The translations under genes and the position numbers were made by a program. The notes beneath the pieces were generated by a model. That model had not been told where the DNA came from. It saw nothing but the letters and a program-made list of their open reading frames with translations, and did not search any database. Positions 1-8,055 of a DNA stretch of 49,045 nucleotides are shown here, in pieces. How positions within the stretch are numbered: the stretch's first letter is position 1; every line of letters begins with the position of its first letter. The stretch comes from Vibrio sp. RE86 (GTDB lineage: Bacteria; Pseudomonadota; Gammaproteobacteria; Enterobacterales; Vibrionaceae), in contig NZ_VTXI01000028.1 of assembly GCF_013114545.1 (NCBI RefSeq), positions 1 to 49,045 on the forward strand, written 5' to 3'.

Positions 1-143
1 GCGAAGTCTTTCGCTTCACCGCCGTACACTTTTGAAAGAGTAGTACAGATTGCAGCAGTTAGAGTTGTTTTACCGTGGTCAACGTGGCCGATAGTACCAA
101 CGTTAACGTGCGGTTTAGTACGTTCAAATTTTTCTTTAGACAC
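1..143 (-). CDS. tufA: Elongation factor Tu, first 47 codons (cut by window edge)
   Basis: EF-Tu is the GTPase that brings aminoacyl-tRNA to the ribosome. Only the N-terminus is in the window: it reads MSKEKFERTKPHVNVG and then the G1 P-loop GHVDHGKTT. The start is GTG, preceded by AGGAAGGAAC, a good ribosome binding site. It lies 154 bases downstream of fusA on the same strand, the usual last gene of the str operon, hence tufA. The rest of the gene runs off the left edge. A second tuf copy ends at the right edge. Confidence 0.95.
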   Translation of the reverse strand, partial: MSKEKFERTKPHVNVGTIGHVDHGKTTLTAAICTTLSKVYGGEAKDF

Positions 144-209
144 GATCGTGTTCCTTCCTAGTTATGATTCGCCACGATCCGAATTGATCGAGACGCGCCA
201 GAAATTGCT

Positions 210-238
210 ATTTTATGCGCCAACGTGAGTCAGCGCAA
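210..238 (-). promoter_or_regulatory. Putative tufA promoter in the fusA-tufA gap
   Basis: On the minus strand there is a -35 TTGCGC, a 17-base spacer and a -10 TAAAAT, ending about 65 bases upstream of the tufA GTG. This would give tufA transcription independent of the str promoter, which fits the high demand for EF-Tu. It is inferred from hexamers only. Confidence 0.5.
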
Positions 239-250
239 TATTTGGACGCA

Positions 251-288
251 TTGATCTTTAAAAAAAGCCGGACTTTTTTACAGATCAA
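251..288 (-). terminator. Hairpin between fusA and tufA, possible weak terminator or processing site
   Basis: A nested inverted repeat starts 10 bases after the fusA stop. The outer arms are TTGATCT/AGATCAA (7 bp). The inner arms are a run of A plus G, paired with C plus a run of T, around CCGGA. The T run lies inside the stem and there is little GC, so termination is probably partial. It may instead be an RNA-processing or stability element separating fusA and tufA messages. Confidence 0.45.
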
Positions 289-297
289 GACGTTTTA

Positions 298-2397
298 TTA
301 GTAACCACGCGCTGCAATGATTTTATCTGCAAAGTTTTTCGGTACTTCAGCGTACTCGTTAAACTCCATAGAGTAAGACGCACGGCCTTGAGTTGCAGAA
401 CGAAGGTCAGTTGCGTAACCAAACATCTCAGATAGAGGTACTTGAGCGCGGATGATCTTAATACCAGCCACACCGTCATCCATACCTTCGATCATGCCGC
501 GACGACGGTTAAGGTCACCAACAACATCACCCATCCAATCTTCAGGAGTCGTTACTTCAACATTCATCATTGGCTCAAGAAGAACAGGTTGTGCTTCTAG
601 TGAGCCTTTCTTGAATGCCATTGAGCCGGCGATCTTAAACGCCATCTCGTTAGAGTCAACATCGTGGTAAGAACCATCAAACAGCGTTGCTTTAATGTCT
701 AGTACTGGGTAACCCGCTACTACACCACTGTTCATTTGCTCTTCGATACCTTTTGATACCGAGCTGATGTATTCCTTAGGAACCACACCACCCACAATTT
801 CGTCAACAAAGACAAAACCTTCGCCAGGTTCAGATGGCTCCAGTTTGATCCATACGTGACCGTACTGACCACGACCACCAGATTGACGAACAAATTTACC
901 TTCAACTTCCGCGCTACCACGGATAGTTTCACGGTAAGCAACCTGAGGTTTACCTACGTTACAGTCAACGCTGAATTCACGCTTCATACGGTCAACGATG
1001 ATATCTAGGTGAAGTTCACCCATACCAGAGATCAGAGTCTGACCTGTTTCGTCGTCCGTTTCTACGCGGAACGATGGATCTTCTGCCGCTAGTTTACCTA
1101 GTGCAATAGCCATCTTTTCTTGATCAGCAACAGAGCGAGGCTCTACTGCGATTTGAATTACTGGATCAGGGAATTCCATGCGCTCTAGAATCACTTTGTG
1201 GTTCTGGTCACATAGCGTATCACCTGTCGTGACGTCTTTAAGGCCGATTGCTGCTGCAATATCGCCAGCACGAACTTCTTTGATCTCATCACGCTTGTTC
1301 GAGTGCATCTGTACGATACGACCAAAGCGTTCTTTCTTCTGCTTAACAGAGTTGTAGACTGCATCACCAGAGTTCACGACACCAGAGTAAACACGCATAA
1401 ACGTTAGCGTACCTACAAATGGGTCAGTCGCGATCTTAAATGCTAGCGCTGAGAACGGTTCGTTGTCGTCTGCATGACGCTCAACTTCGTTGTCATTGTC
1501 ATCAACACCTTTAATCGCAGGAACGTCTACTGGTGAAGGCAAGTATTCAACAACTGCATCCAGTACCGCTTGAACACCTTTGTTTTTGAATGCACTACCA
1601 CAAGTAGCCAGTACAATTTCGTTATTTAGTGTGCGAGTACGCAGAGCTTGTTTGATCTCAGCTTCAGACAGTTCGCCCTCTTCAAGATACTTATCCATTA
1701 GCTCTTCAGTTGCTTCAGCAGCTGATTCAACTAGGTTGGCACGCCACTCTTCCGCTTCTTCAAGCATATCAGCTGGGATATCTTCGTAAGTGAAAGTTGT
1801 ACCTTGGTCTGCTTCGTTCCAGTTGATCATCTTCATCTTGATCAGGTCGATAACACCCTTAAAGTCTTCTTCCGCACCAACGTTTAGTTGAATTGGAACA
1901 GGGTTCGCACCAAGACGGTTTTTGATTTGATCAACAACACGTAGGAAGTCAGCACCTGCACGGTCCATCTTGTTCACAAATACCATACGTGGAACGTGGT
2001 ATTTGTCAGCTTGACGCCATACAGTTTCAGATTGAGGTTCAACACCTGAAGAACCACAGAACACAACAACAGCACCATCAAGTACGCGCAATGAACGCTC
2101 TACTTCGATCGTGAAATCTACGTGTCCAGGAGTATCGATGATGTTGATGCGGTGGTCTTGGAATTGTGCTTCCATACCACGCCAGAAAGTTGTAGTTGCA
2201 GCAGAGGTGATTGTGATACCACGCTCTTGCTCCTGCTCCATCCAGTCCATGGTAGCAGCGCCATCGTGAACTTCACCGATTTTATGAGAAAGACCAGTGT
2301 AGAACAGAATACGTTCACTTGTGGTTGTCTTACCTGCGTCTACGTGAGCGACGATACCAATATTACGGTAGCGCTCAATAGGTGTTTTACGAGCCAC
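298..2397 (-). CDS. fusA: Elongation factor G
   Basis: EF-G is the GTPase that drives translocation on the ribosome and, with RRF, ribosome recycling. The 699-residue protein has the normal length. GTPase motifs are clear: GHVDAGKTT (G1, about residues 16-24), DTPGHVDF (G3) and NKMDRAG (G4). The start is GTG with the site AGAGGA eight bases upstream. It follows rpsG by 156 bases, a long gap that holds strong inverted repeats (see separate entry). Third gene of the str operon. Confidence 0.98.
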   Translation of the reverse strand: MARKTPIERYRNIGIVAHVDAGKTTTSERILFYTGLSHKIGEVHDGAATMDWMEQEQERGITITSAATTTFWRGMEAQFQDHRINIIDTPGHVDFTIEVERSLRVLDGAVVVFCGSSGVEPQSETVWRQADKYHVPRMVFVNKMDRAGADFLRVVDQIKNRLGANPVPIQLNVGAEEDFKGVIDLIKMKMINWNEADQGTTFTYEDIPADMLEEAEEWRANLVESAAEATEELMDKYLEEGELSEAEIKQALRTRTLNNEIVLATCGSAFKNKGVQAVLDAVVEYLPSPVDVPAIKGVDDNDNEVERHADDNEPFSALAFKIATDPFVGTLTFMRVYSGVVNSGDAVYNSVKQKKERFGRIVQMHSNKRDEIKEVRAGDIAAAIGLKDVTTGDTLCDQNHKVILERMEFPDPVIQIAVEPRSVADQEKMAIALGKLAAEDPSFRVETDDETGQTLISGMGELHLDIIVDRMKREFSVDCNVGKPQVAYRETIRGSAEVEGKFVRQSGGRGQYGHVWIKLEPSEPGEGFVFVDEIVGGVVPKEYISSVSKGIEEQMNSGVVAGYPVLDIKATLFDGSYHDVDSNEMAFKIAGSMAFKKGSLEAQPVLLEPMMNVEVTTPEDWMGDVVGDLNRRRGMIEGMDDGVAGIKIIRAQVPLSEMFGYATDLRSATQGRASYSMEFNEYAEVPKNFADKIIAARGY

Positions 2398-2415
2398 GAT
2401 TGAATCCTCTTGAAT

Positions 2416-2542
2416 TAGGGACTATTGCTATTTCTAGATGATTGTAGGATTGCTTTGGGCAATTTTCCTTACCCCTAGATATAGCAATAGTTCCTAGGCT
2501 TGCGCATAGGAACTAGAGTAGCGCCGCGAAGAGTATCGCGGC
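2416..2542 (-). promoter_or_regulatory. rpsG-fusA intergenic structured region with alternative hairpins
   Basis: Reading the mRNA (minus strand) from rpsG: a 7-bp hairpin GCCGCGA/TCGCGGC (2523-2542) comes first. Segment A (2507-2515, TAGTTCCTA in the mRNA) follows. Segment B (2475-2496) can pair with A over 9 bp. Segment C (2416-2437) matches B as an inverted repeat at 20 of 22 positions. A:B and B:C cannot form together. C ends a few bases upstream of the fusA ribosome binding site, so the pairing could affect fusA translation or mRNA processing. The function is inferred. Confidence 0.55.
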
Positions 2543-2553
2543 ACTGAAAGGTA

Positions 2554-3024
2554 TTACCAACGGTAATGTGCGAACGCTTTGTTTGCGTCAGCCATGCGGT
2601 GAACGTCTTCACGTTTCTTAACCGCAGTACCTTTGTTCTCAGACGCGTCTAGCATTTCAGCAGCTAGGCGTTGAGCCATAGATTTTTCACCACGCTTACG
2701 CGCAGCTTCAACCAACCAACGCATAGCAAGTGCGTTACGGCGAACCGGACGTACTTCTACAGGTACTTGGTAAGTTGAACCACCTACACGGCGAGATTTA
2801 ACCTCTACCGCTGGGCGAACATTTTCAAGAGCTTCTTCAAATACAGCTAAGTGATCTTTACCAGATTTCTCAGCCATTGCATCTAGTGCAGTGTAAACAA
2901 TTTTCTCTGCAGTAGATTTTTTACCGTCAACCATTAGGATGTTAACGAATTTTGCCAGCAGTTCAGATTTGAACTTTGGATCTGGAAGGATCTTACGCTG
3001 ACCGATGACGCGACGACGTGGCAT
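2554..3024 (-). CDS. rpsG: 30S ribosomal protein S7
   Basis: S7 is a primary 16S rRNA-binding protein that nucleates the head of the 30S subunit and lies near the E site. The protein has 156 residues, as usual, begins MPRRRVIGQRKILPDP and ends HRMADANKAFAHYRW. Second gene of the str operon. In E. coli S7 represses its own operon by binding the rpsL-rpsG intercistronic RNA. Confidence 0.98.
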   Translation of the reverse strand: MPRRRVIGQRKILPDPKFKSELLAKFVNILMVDGKKSTAEKIVYTALDAMAEKSGKDHLAVFEEALENVRPAVEVKSRRVGGSTYQVPVEVRPVRRNALAMRWLVEAARKRGEKSMAQRLAAEMLDASENKGTAVKKREDVHRMADANKAFAHYRW

Positions 3025-3142
3025 GGAATTTCTCCGTTGTCTTATTCTTCAGGTTATCCAAAACTTTTCAGTTTCTTCAAAAATTAAAATTTAATTTTAG
3101 TGTTTGGCCTTACTTAACGCTTTTCTTCAGAAGAAAAGACGA
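3025..3142 (-). promoter_or_regulatory. rpsL-rpsG intercistronic region, possible S7 autoregulatory site
   Basis: This 118-base AT-rich gap has a hairpin of CTTTTCTT-type arms just after the rpsL stop (3120-3138) and an A/T-rich inverted repeat near 3080-3100. In E. coli the equivalent gap is where S7 binds to repress translation. Position and structure agree, but I did not match the E. coli S7 target base by base. Confidence 0.4.
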
Positions 3143-3517
3143 TTAAGACTTAGGACGCTTCACACCGTACTTAGAACGACCTTGTTTACGGTCATTTACG
3201 CCAGCACAGTCAAGTGCACCACGTACTGTGTGGTAACGTACACCCGGAAGGTCTTTAACACGACCGCCACGGATTAGAACAACTGAGTGCTCTTGAAGGT
3301 TGTGACCTTCACCACCGATGTACGAAGTTACTTCGAAACCGTTTGTTAGACGTACACGACATACTTTACGTAGTGCCGAGTTAGGTTTTTTAGGTGTAGT
3401 AGTGTAAACACGAGTACATACACCACGTTTTTGTGGGCACGCTTCTAGTGCAGGCACGTTGCTTTTAACAACTTGCTTTGCACGTGGCTTACGTACCAAC
3501 TGGTTAATAGTTGCCAT
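3143..3517 (-). CDS. rpsL: 30S ribosomal protein S12
   Basis: S12 sits at the decoding centre and controls accuracy. The 124 residues match the family. The streptomycin-determining loop reads TTTPKKPNSALRK with Lys at position 43, and the second loop reads GRVKDLPGVRYHTVRG with its Lys kept, so the sequence looks like the streptomycin-sensitive wild type. First gene of the str operon, with a strong promoter about 80 bases upstream. Confidence 0.98.
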   Translation of the reverse strand: MATINQLVRKPRAKQVVKSNVPALEACPQKRGVCTRVYTTTPKKPNSALRKVCRVRLTNGFEVTSYIGGEGHNLQEHSVVLIRGGRVKDLPGVRYHTVRGALDCAGVNDRKQGRSKYGVKRPKS

Positions 3518-3596
3518 TAACTAGCTCCTGATTTACTTAAAAGTAAGCTTTGTGAAAAATCTATCCCTACCTACCAGTGGCAGTTAGGGACGCAAA

Positions 3597-3625
3597 ATTC
3601 TATTCAGCAGTGAGAGGTGTGTCAA
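3597..3625 (-). promoter_or_regulatory. str operon promoter
   Basis: On the minus strand there is a perfect -35 TTGACA, a 17-base spacer and a -10 TAGAAT, about 80 bases upstream of rpsL. This is among the best sigma-70 promoters in the window and fits a ribosomal protein operon. Confidence 0.75.
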
Positions 3626-3704
3626 GAAATATACGGATCTTTTTTGTTCAATTCAGGCGAACAAGGTGTAAACGTCCAGCGACACAAACTGGCAGAGGGA
3701 ATAA

Positions 3705-3980
3705 TCACTCCCAAGTGATCGAATTTGAGTGCTTAATAGTGAGTTCAACGAAGCCGTCATAGTCGACTAAATTGGCATTTGGCGTGATTCTATTTTCGAT
3801 GCCTCGAGCCATGCTATCCGCGCTCAACACGAAGATTTCTAACCCTTTGATCTGACGATAGGCTTTATGCTGAGAGTTAGCTGCATACACGGCTTGTTCA
3901 ATCAAAAGTAAGCTGTCTCCCTCACGGAAAACATTCACGACATCCTCAAGCGCTGATACTGTTTTTACGATATGAAGCAT
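3705..3980 (-). CDS. tusB: Sulfurtransferase complex subunit TusB
   Basis: TusB belongs to the DsrH family. With TusC and TusD it forms the TusBCD complex that relays sulfur from TusA to TusE and MnmA for 2-thiolation of the wobble uridine in Lys, Glu and Gln tRNAs. The 91-residue protein begins MLHIVKTVSALEDV, typical of DsrH. It starts 7 bases after tusC ends, so it is co-transcribed. The str promoter follows downstream. Confidence 0.9.
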   Translation of the reverse strand: MLHIVKTVSALEDVVNVFREGDSLLLIEQAVYAANSQHKAYRQIKGLEIFVLSADSMARGIENRITPNANLVDYDGFVELTIKHSNSITWE

Positions 3981-3987
3981 AGAAGAC

Positions 3988-4344
3988 CTAAAATGTGAGG
4001 ATTTTGCCGCTCATGTGCAGCTTTTCTTTAAGTTCAGTAGGTGGCAGAGCCTCAGCATCAAGAACTAAGTCTGCTTGCGCCAGTCCACGCTCTTCTAAAG
4101 AAGCCTGACACACAAACACCTGCTCAATGTCGTACAAATCAAACAACTTCATCATTGGCGAATAATCTTTACTCAAAATGCCTGCTGTCTGCTGACCATG
4201 CAGTAACTGATAAACACCATCGCCCATAAATAGCACGCTGATATCTTCGCAATAGGCCGACGCCGCTAACAGCGCATCAACCCCTTCTCGGCCAGCAGAA
4301 GAGCTATGAGGCGCACTGCGAAAGAGATAAGTTAACTGACTCAA
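3988..4344 (-). CDS. tusC: Sulfurtransferase complex subunit TusC
   Basis: TusC is the DsrF-family subunit of the TusBCD sulfur relay for tRNA 2-thiouridine. It has 118 residues and begins MSQLTYLFRSAPHSSSAGREG, with the DsrE/F fold signature near GDGVYQLL. Its start overlaps the tusD stop by 4 bases, indicating translational coupling. Confidence 0.9.
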   Translation of the reverse strand: MSQLTYLFRSAPHSSSAGREGVDALLAASAYCEDISVLFMGDGVYQLLHGQQTAGILSKDYSPMMKLFDLYDIEQVFVCQASLEERGLAQADLVLDAEALPPTELKEKLHMSGKILTF

Positions 4345-4736
4345 AACTGTACTACCCTATCTTGGACTAACATGGCTTCTGCAAGACTGCCCAGTCCAGC
4401 TTGTTCAAAGCCCTCAGCGAGATTGCTTTGACTTAAACCATGTTGGCTAGCTTCACCTTCACTGATGATTCCTCGACGCAGCGCTGCCGCGACGCAAGTT
4501 TCTAAACGCACATCATGTTCCGTTGAGAGCGCTTGCCAAGCTTTGACTAAATCAAATTCGTCATTAGCCGGAACGGTCAGTGCACTACCATTGGTCACAC
4601 CATCTTGATAGAAAAAGACACTTACTAAAGTATGCCCTTTTCCAATCAATGCTTTGGCAAACTGATAAGCACTGCGCGCAGATTGGCTTCCGTAGGCAGA
4701 ACCATTGACGACAAGAGTGTAAGTTAGTGTGCTCAA
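4341..4736 (-). CDS. tusD: Sulfurtransferase complex subunit TusD
   Basis: TusD is the DsrE-family subunit that carries the persulfide-bearing cysteine of the TusBCD complex. The 131-residue protein has the expected segment DVRLETCVAAALRRGI, whose Cys (around residue 80) is the likely sulfur carrier. It overlaps the upstream regulator by 4 bases and tusC by 4 bases. Confidence 0.92.
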   Translation of the reverse strand: MSTLTYTLVVNGSAYGSQSARSAYQFAKALIGKGHTLVSVFFYQDGVTNGSALTVPANDEFDLVKAWQALSTEHDVRLETCVAAALRRGIISEGEASQHGLSQSNLAEGFEQAGLGSLAEAMLVQDRVVQF

Positions 4737-5455
4737 CTCTCGTCATCCTCAGTCTTGCGCTGACGAATGTAAAGGTAAACCGTGTGCTTAGAAATATTCA
4801 AGCGGTCCGCAACGCGGTTAATTGCGTCTTTGATATCGAAAATACCCTTATCATACAGCTCCATCACGATCTGACGATTTTTGGTGTTATTTGATACCGA
4901 CTTATCCGCATTAATTTCTTCTATCGTTCGTTCAACGGTTTGGTCCACCAGCTCTTCTACATCACTAGCAAAGTTTACAGATGATGCAGCTTGTTTCGCC
5001 TCTTCAGTTGGCATAAACGATTGCAGTACTTGCGAGAATGGCGCATCTAAATTGACGTTGATACAAAGCAGGCCGATAACTCGGTTTTCACCGTTGCGAA
5101 TCGCAACCGTAATAGACTTCATCAGTACTCCGCCTTTCGCACGAGTGAAGTAAGAACGAGAGAAGTTGCGCTCTGAGCCTTCAATGTCACGCAGCATTTT
5201 TAGTGCGAGATCGGTAATTGGAGATCCCACCTGACGCCCTGTATTTTCTCCGTTAGCAATCTTAATCGCTGACGTATTGAGATCTTCTAAGGAGTGAAGA
5301 ACGATTTCACAGAACGGGCCAATGAGGCTGGCAATACCATCCACCACTGCTTCGTACGATCTAAGAATGATTTTATCGTGCTCACTAAATGGCATCACAT
5401 TGACAGATTCCATTTCGAGCAGCATATCCGTGTTTACTGTTTCTGTAGTTGTCAC
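4733..5455 (-). CDS. YheO-like helix-turn-helix regulator
   Basis: This 240-residue DNA-binding protein resembles the YheO/DauR family: an N-terminal PAS-like sensor domain (about residues 20-130, including LLCINVNLD) and a C-terminal helix-turn-helix (about 200-235, DAINRVADRLNISKHTVYLYIRQ). In E. coli yheO also precedes tusDCB. The 4-base overlap with tusD puts it in the same operon, but its target genes and ligand are not known to me. Confidence 0.85.
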   Translation of the reverse strand: MTTTETVNTDMLLEMESVNVMPFSEHDKIILRSYEAVVDGIASLIGPFCEIVLHSLEDLNTSAIKIANGENTGRQVGSPITDLALKMLRDIEGSERNFSRSYFTRAKGGVLMKSITVAIRNGENRVIGLLCINVNLDAPFSQVLQSFMPTEEAKQAASSVNFASDVEELVDQTVERTIEEINADKSVSNNTKNRQIVMELYDKGIFDIKDAINRVADRLNISKHTVYLYIRQRKTEDDES

Positions 5456-5574
5456 TTTTTTAAGCCTTCGAGCGAAAAATCAACAAATTGATGTAAGTTT
5501 ATCAGAAATTTTGAAGAGAACACCTAGCTATACGAGCATCTAGTGATTTAGAACAAATATTTACTTCTCGAAAA

Positions 5575-5603
5575 CAAAAAAGGCCCGACTTAAGTCAGGC
5601 CTT
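5575..5603 (-). terminator. Terminator of fkpA
   Basis: On the minus strand a GC-rich hairpin (GGCCTGACTTAAGTCGGGCC) is followed by TTTTTTG, about 25 bases after the fkpA stop. The stem is strong and the T run is clear. Confidence 0.85.
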
Positions 5604-5626
5604 TGTGTTATCCGTTCAAGCGTAAA

Positions 5627-6415
5627 TTATTGAACCGCTTGCTCACCGTTATCAATTTTCAGAAGCTCAACTTCAAATACTAGCGTTGAGTTTGCAGGAA
5701 TTGTTGGTGTGTCTTGTTCGCCGTATGCAAGTTCTGGCGGGATGACAAATTTGAATTTAGAACCCACAGGCATTAACTGAACACCTTCAGTCCAACCTGG
5801 AATCACTCGGTTTAGTGGGAACGTTGCAGGCTCACCACGATCGTATGAGCTATCGAACTGAGTACCGTCAATCAATGTACCTTTGTAATGTACTTGAACA
5901 GTATCAGTATCTTTTGGCTGCTCACCTTCTGCTGGCGTCATCACTTGGAAAAGAAGACCCGTGTCAGTCTTAGTTACGCCTTCCTGCTTCTCGAACTCAG
6001 TACGGAAGTTATCACCCTCTGTTTTCGCTGCAGCGGCTTTTTCAGCAGCTTGCTTTTGCATTGTCTCAGCAACGCGCTTATCTAGTCCCTCAAGGGCTGC
6101 ACGAGTCTCTTCTTCGTTTAGCTTTGGGTTACCTGCGAATACATGTTCAATACCTTTAAGTACAAGGTCTTTGTTCAAAGTAATACCAATTTCGTTTGGC
6201 TTATCAAGACTCGTATTTAGGTAGTTAGCAAAAGAAACACCGATAGCGTATGCCGCTTTGTCATCTTCTGATTTAAAGTGAACCGCTTTACCTGTTTCAG
6301 CTTGCACCTGCTCTACTGCTGGTGCTGGCTCTGCTTTTGGTTCTTCTTCTTTTTGACAGCCAGCAGCTAGCGCAACAGTTGCAGCAAGCAGTGACACTTT
6401 AAAAATCGATTTCAT
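5627..6415 (-). CDS. fkpA: FKBP-type peptidyl-prolyl isomerase, FkpA-like lipoprotein
   Basis: FkpA speeds proline isomerisation and acts as a folding chaperone in the periplasm. I place the start at the ATG at 6415 (262 residues): GGAG lies six bases upstream, whereas an in-frame TTG at 6427 would run through that site. The N-terminus MKSIFKVSLLAATVALAAGC has a lipobox, LAAGC, so this is probably a lipid-anchored form. An FKBP_N dimerisation region (about 40-140) precedes the FKBP domain (about 145-250, VHYKGTLIDGTQFDSS, IPPELAYG). Divergent from the WD40 gene. Confidence 0.93.
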   Translation of the reverse strand: MKSIFKVSLLAATVALAAGCQKEEEPKAEPAPAVEQVQAETGKAVHFKSEDDKAAYAIGVSFANYLNTSLDKPNEIGITLNKDLVLKGIEHVFAGNPKLNEEETRAALEGLDKRVAETMQKQAAEKAAAAKTEGDNFRTEFEKQEGVTKTDTGLLFQVMTPAEGEQPKDTDTVQVHYKGTLIDGTQFDSSYDRGEPATFPLNRVIPGWTEGVQLMPVGSKFKFVIPPELAYGEQDTPTIPANSTLVFEVELLKIDNGEQAVQ

Positions 6416-6552
6416 TAAATTCTCCAATTAATGGCTAACCATTTGTCTTTGTGCACAAATCTCGAATTAACACTGGTGCACATAAGCATGTTGTACCAAT
6501 ATAACCAATATGCGTTTTAATTAAACGTAAACCAAGCGGATATTTGGACTTA

Positions 6553-7533
6553 ATGCGTATAATTTTTAACTCACTATTCATACTAATTGTCATCTCTGCG
6601 TTAAATGGGTGTTTTTTCTCCACTCAAGACGCACAGCGCTGGACCATTGAACCACAAGGTACAACCAGCTTTGCACTCAGCCGAGACGCCAGATTCGCAC
6701 TTCTCTACTCAAAAGAGCATCAACTTGTGCTTTGGGATCTGATCGAAAGCCAAGAGCTTGCCTCTTTAGGCGCTCAAGACCCACAGTCTAGCACCGTCTC
6801 TCGCATTCGGATTTCTGACAACGGCCGCTTCGCCGTTACCGCAACACAAATTAATTTTGCAGTCTGGGATTTAGCCTGGACGCAAGCCGAAGGGCTTTGG
6901 TCTATTTCCGATGGCCTGATCCGTGACGTTGACATAGCAAGTAATGGTGACCAAGTATTGCTTGGCCTTTCTAATGGCAAATCCATCTACGTCAACTTAG
7001 TCACCGGACGCCGCTTAGAGTTCCTCGCTCACAATGAAAAAGTCAATTCTGTTGCTTTATCACCGAATGGTCGTTTTGCCCTCTCCGGCGGAAACGACTA
7101 CAAAGCTTACTTGTGGAACACCGAGACTGGTCAAATACTGCAAACCTTTGAGCACGAACAACGAGTCAACCGCGTAGCACTTCATCGTGATGGAAAGTTA
7201 GCGTTCACTTCAGATGGAGGAAACCAAGCGAGAGTTTGGGAGATTCCATCTGGAAATGAAGTTTCCCAACTCAGTAGCTTCTCTCGTCAGTTGATTTTTT
7301 CCAGTGCCCGCTTTTCCGATGATGGACTTCACCTAGTCACAGGCACACCGTCAAGTCGCATCATGGTTTGGGATACGCAAACAGGGAAAAAGGTGGATGG
7401 TTTTGAGGCCGAGCCATTAAAAGATACTCGCCCTCCACGTGCAGTGGTGTATGATGCAGCCTTTGATAGCGAGAACCGCGTCATATCTGGCACTTCAGCC
7501 GGCATAGCCCAAGCTTGGGACGTAGACTATTAA
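6553..7533 (+). CDS. WD40-repeat lipoprotein of unknown function
   Basis: The ATG at 6553 gives 326 residues starting MRIIFNSLFILIVISALNGC, a lipoprotein signal with lipobox ALNGC. The rest is WD40-like blades, for example FALSGGNDYKAYLWNTETG and LVTGTPSSRIMVWDTQTG, at a spacing of about 40 residues, making a propeller that probably scaffolds partners in the envelope. slyX starts 21 bases downstream, so the two likely share a transcript. I know of no assigned function. An in-frame TTG nine bases upstream is less likely. Confidence 0.85.
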   Translation: MRIIFNSLFILIVISALNGCFFSTQDAQRWTIEPQGTTSFALSRDARFALLYSKEHQLVLWDLIESQELASLGAQDPQSSTVSRIRISDNGRFAVTATQINFAVWDLAWTQAEGLWSISDGLIRDVDIASNGDQVLLGLSNGKSIYVNLVTGRRLEFLAHNEKVNSVALSPNGRFALSGGNDYKAYLWNTETGQILQTFEHEQRVNRVALHRDGKLAFTSDGGNQARVWEIPSGNEVSQLSSFSRQLIFSSARFSDDGLHLVTGTPSSRIMVWDTQTGKKVDGFEAEPLKDTRPPRAVVYDAAFDSENRVISGTSAGIAQAWDVDY

Positions 7534-7554
7534 CCTGACAAAGAACCGTTAGCG

Positions 7555-7782
7555 ATGACAGAAAAGCGAATTGAACAGTTAGAAAGCCGTGTGAATGACC
7601 TAGAGTGTCAATTAGCTTTCCAAGAGCAAACCATTGAAGAGTTAAACGATGCGTTAAGTCAGCAGCAACTACTTATCACTAAGATGCAAGATCAAATGAA
7701 GTATGTTGTAGGCAAAGTAAAAAACATGGATTCATCCAACCTTGCTGACCAGTCACAAGAAACACCACCACCACACTACTAA
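7555..7782 (+). CDS. slyX: SlyX family protein
   Basis: This small (75-residue) coiled-coil protein of unknown biochemical role matches SlyX. It begins MTEKRIEQLESRVNDLECQLAFQEQTIEEL and ends in PPPHY, the conserved SlyX tail. In E. coli slyX also lies next to fkpA. The heptad pattern suggests it forms an oligomer. Confidence 0.92.
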   Translation: MTEKRIEQLESRVNDLECQLAFQEQTIEELNDALSQQQLLITKMQDQMKYVVGKVKNMDSSNLADQSQETPPPHY

Positions 7783-7789
7783 GTGACGA

Positions 7790-7817
7790 TTTGGCTAGCA
7801 ACCTTACGCTAGCCAAA
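7790..7817. terminator. Inverted repeat between convergent slyX and the DUF2065 gene
   Basis: Ten-base-pair perfect arms TTTGGCTAGC/GCTAGCCAAA surround an 8-base loop. The 3' arm overlaps the stop codon of the minus-strand gene. There is no T run on either side, so it may protect mRNA 3' ends or terminate inefficiently in both directions. Confidence 0.5.
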
Positions 7818-7994
7818 CATATAAGCAATCACGGCTCCCGCCACCACTAAACAACCTCCGATTCTTCTCAGTTGTTCATCAGGCTGTTGGCTCAATTGCG
7901 CGACCATATTACGCCAGCCATTGGGAGCGATAAGAGGACCAAGCCCTTCGACGATTAAGACCAAACCAAACGCTAGCCACAATGAATTAGACAT
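7809..7994 (-). CDS. DUF2065 (YjeT-like) small membrane protein
   Basis: This 61-residue protein has two hydrophobic segments (about 4-21, LWLAFGLVLIVEGLGPLI, and 44-60) and the short polar link typical of DUF2065/YjeT. It lies just downstream of hflC, as yjeT does in E. coli, but a terminator separates them here. The function is unknown. Confidence 0.85.
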   Translation of the reverse strand: MSNSLWLAFGLVLIVEGLGPLIAPNGWRNMVAQLSQQPDEQLRRIGGCLVVAGAVIAYMFG

Positions 7995-8012
7995 CTCTTT
8001 TCCTTACAAAAA

Positions 8013-8039
8013 ATAAAGGCTCCACATGGGAGCCTTTAT
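8013..8039 (-). terminator. Terminator of the hflX-hflK-hflC end of the operon
   Basis: The minus strand has AAAGGCTCC, a short loop and GGAGCCTTT followed by ATTTTTTG, 17 bases after the hflC stop. The T-rich tail supports minus-strand termination. The DUF2065 gene begins just beyond it. Confidence 0.8.
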
Positions 8040-8055
8040 CGTATCTTAATTGCGA

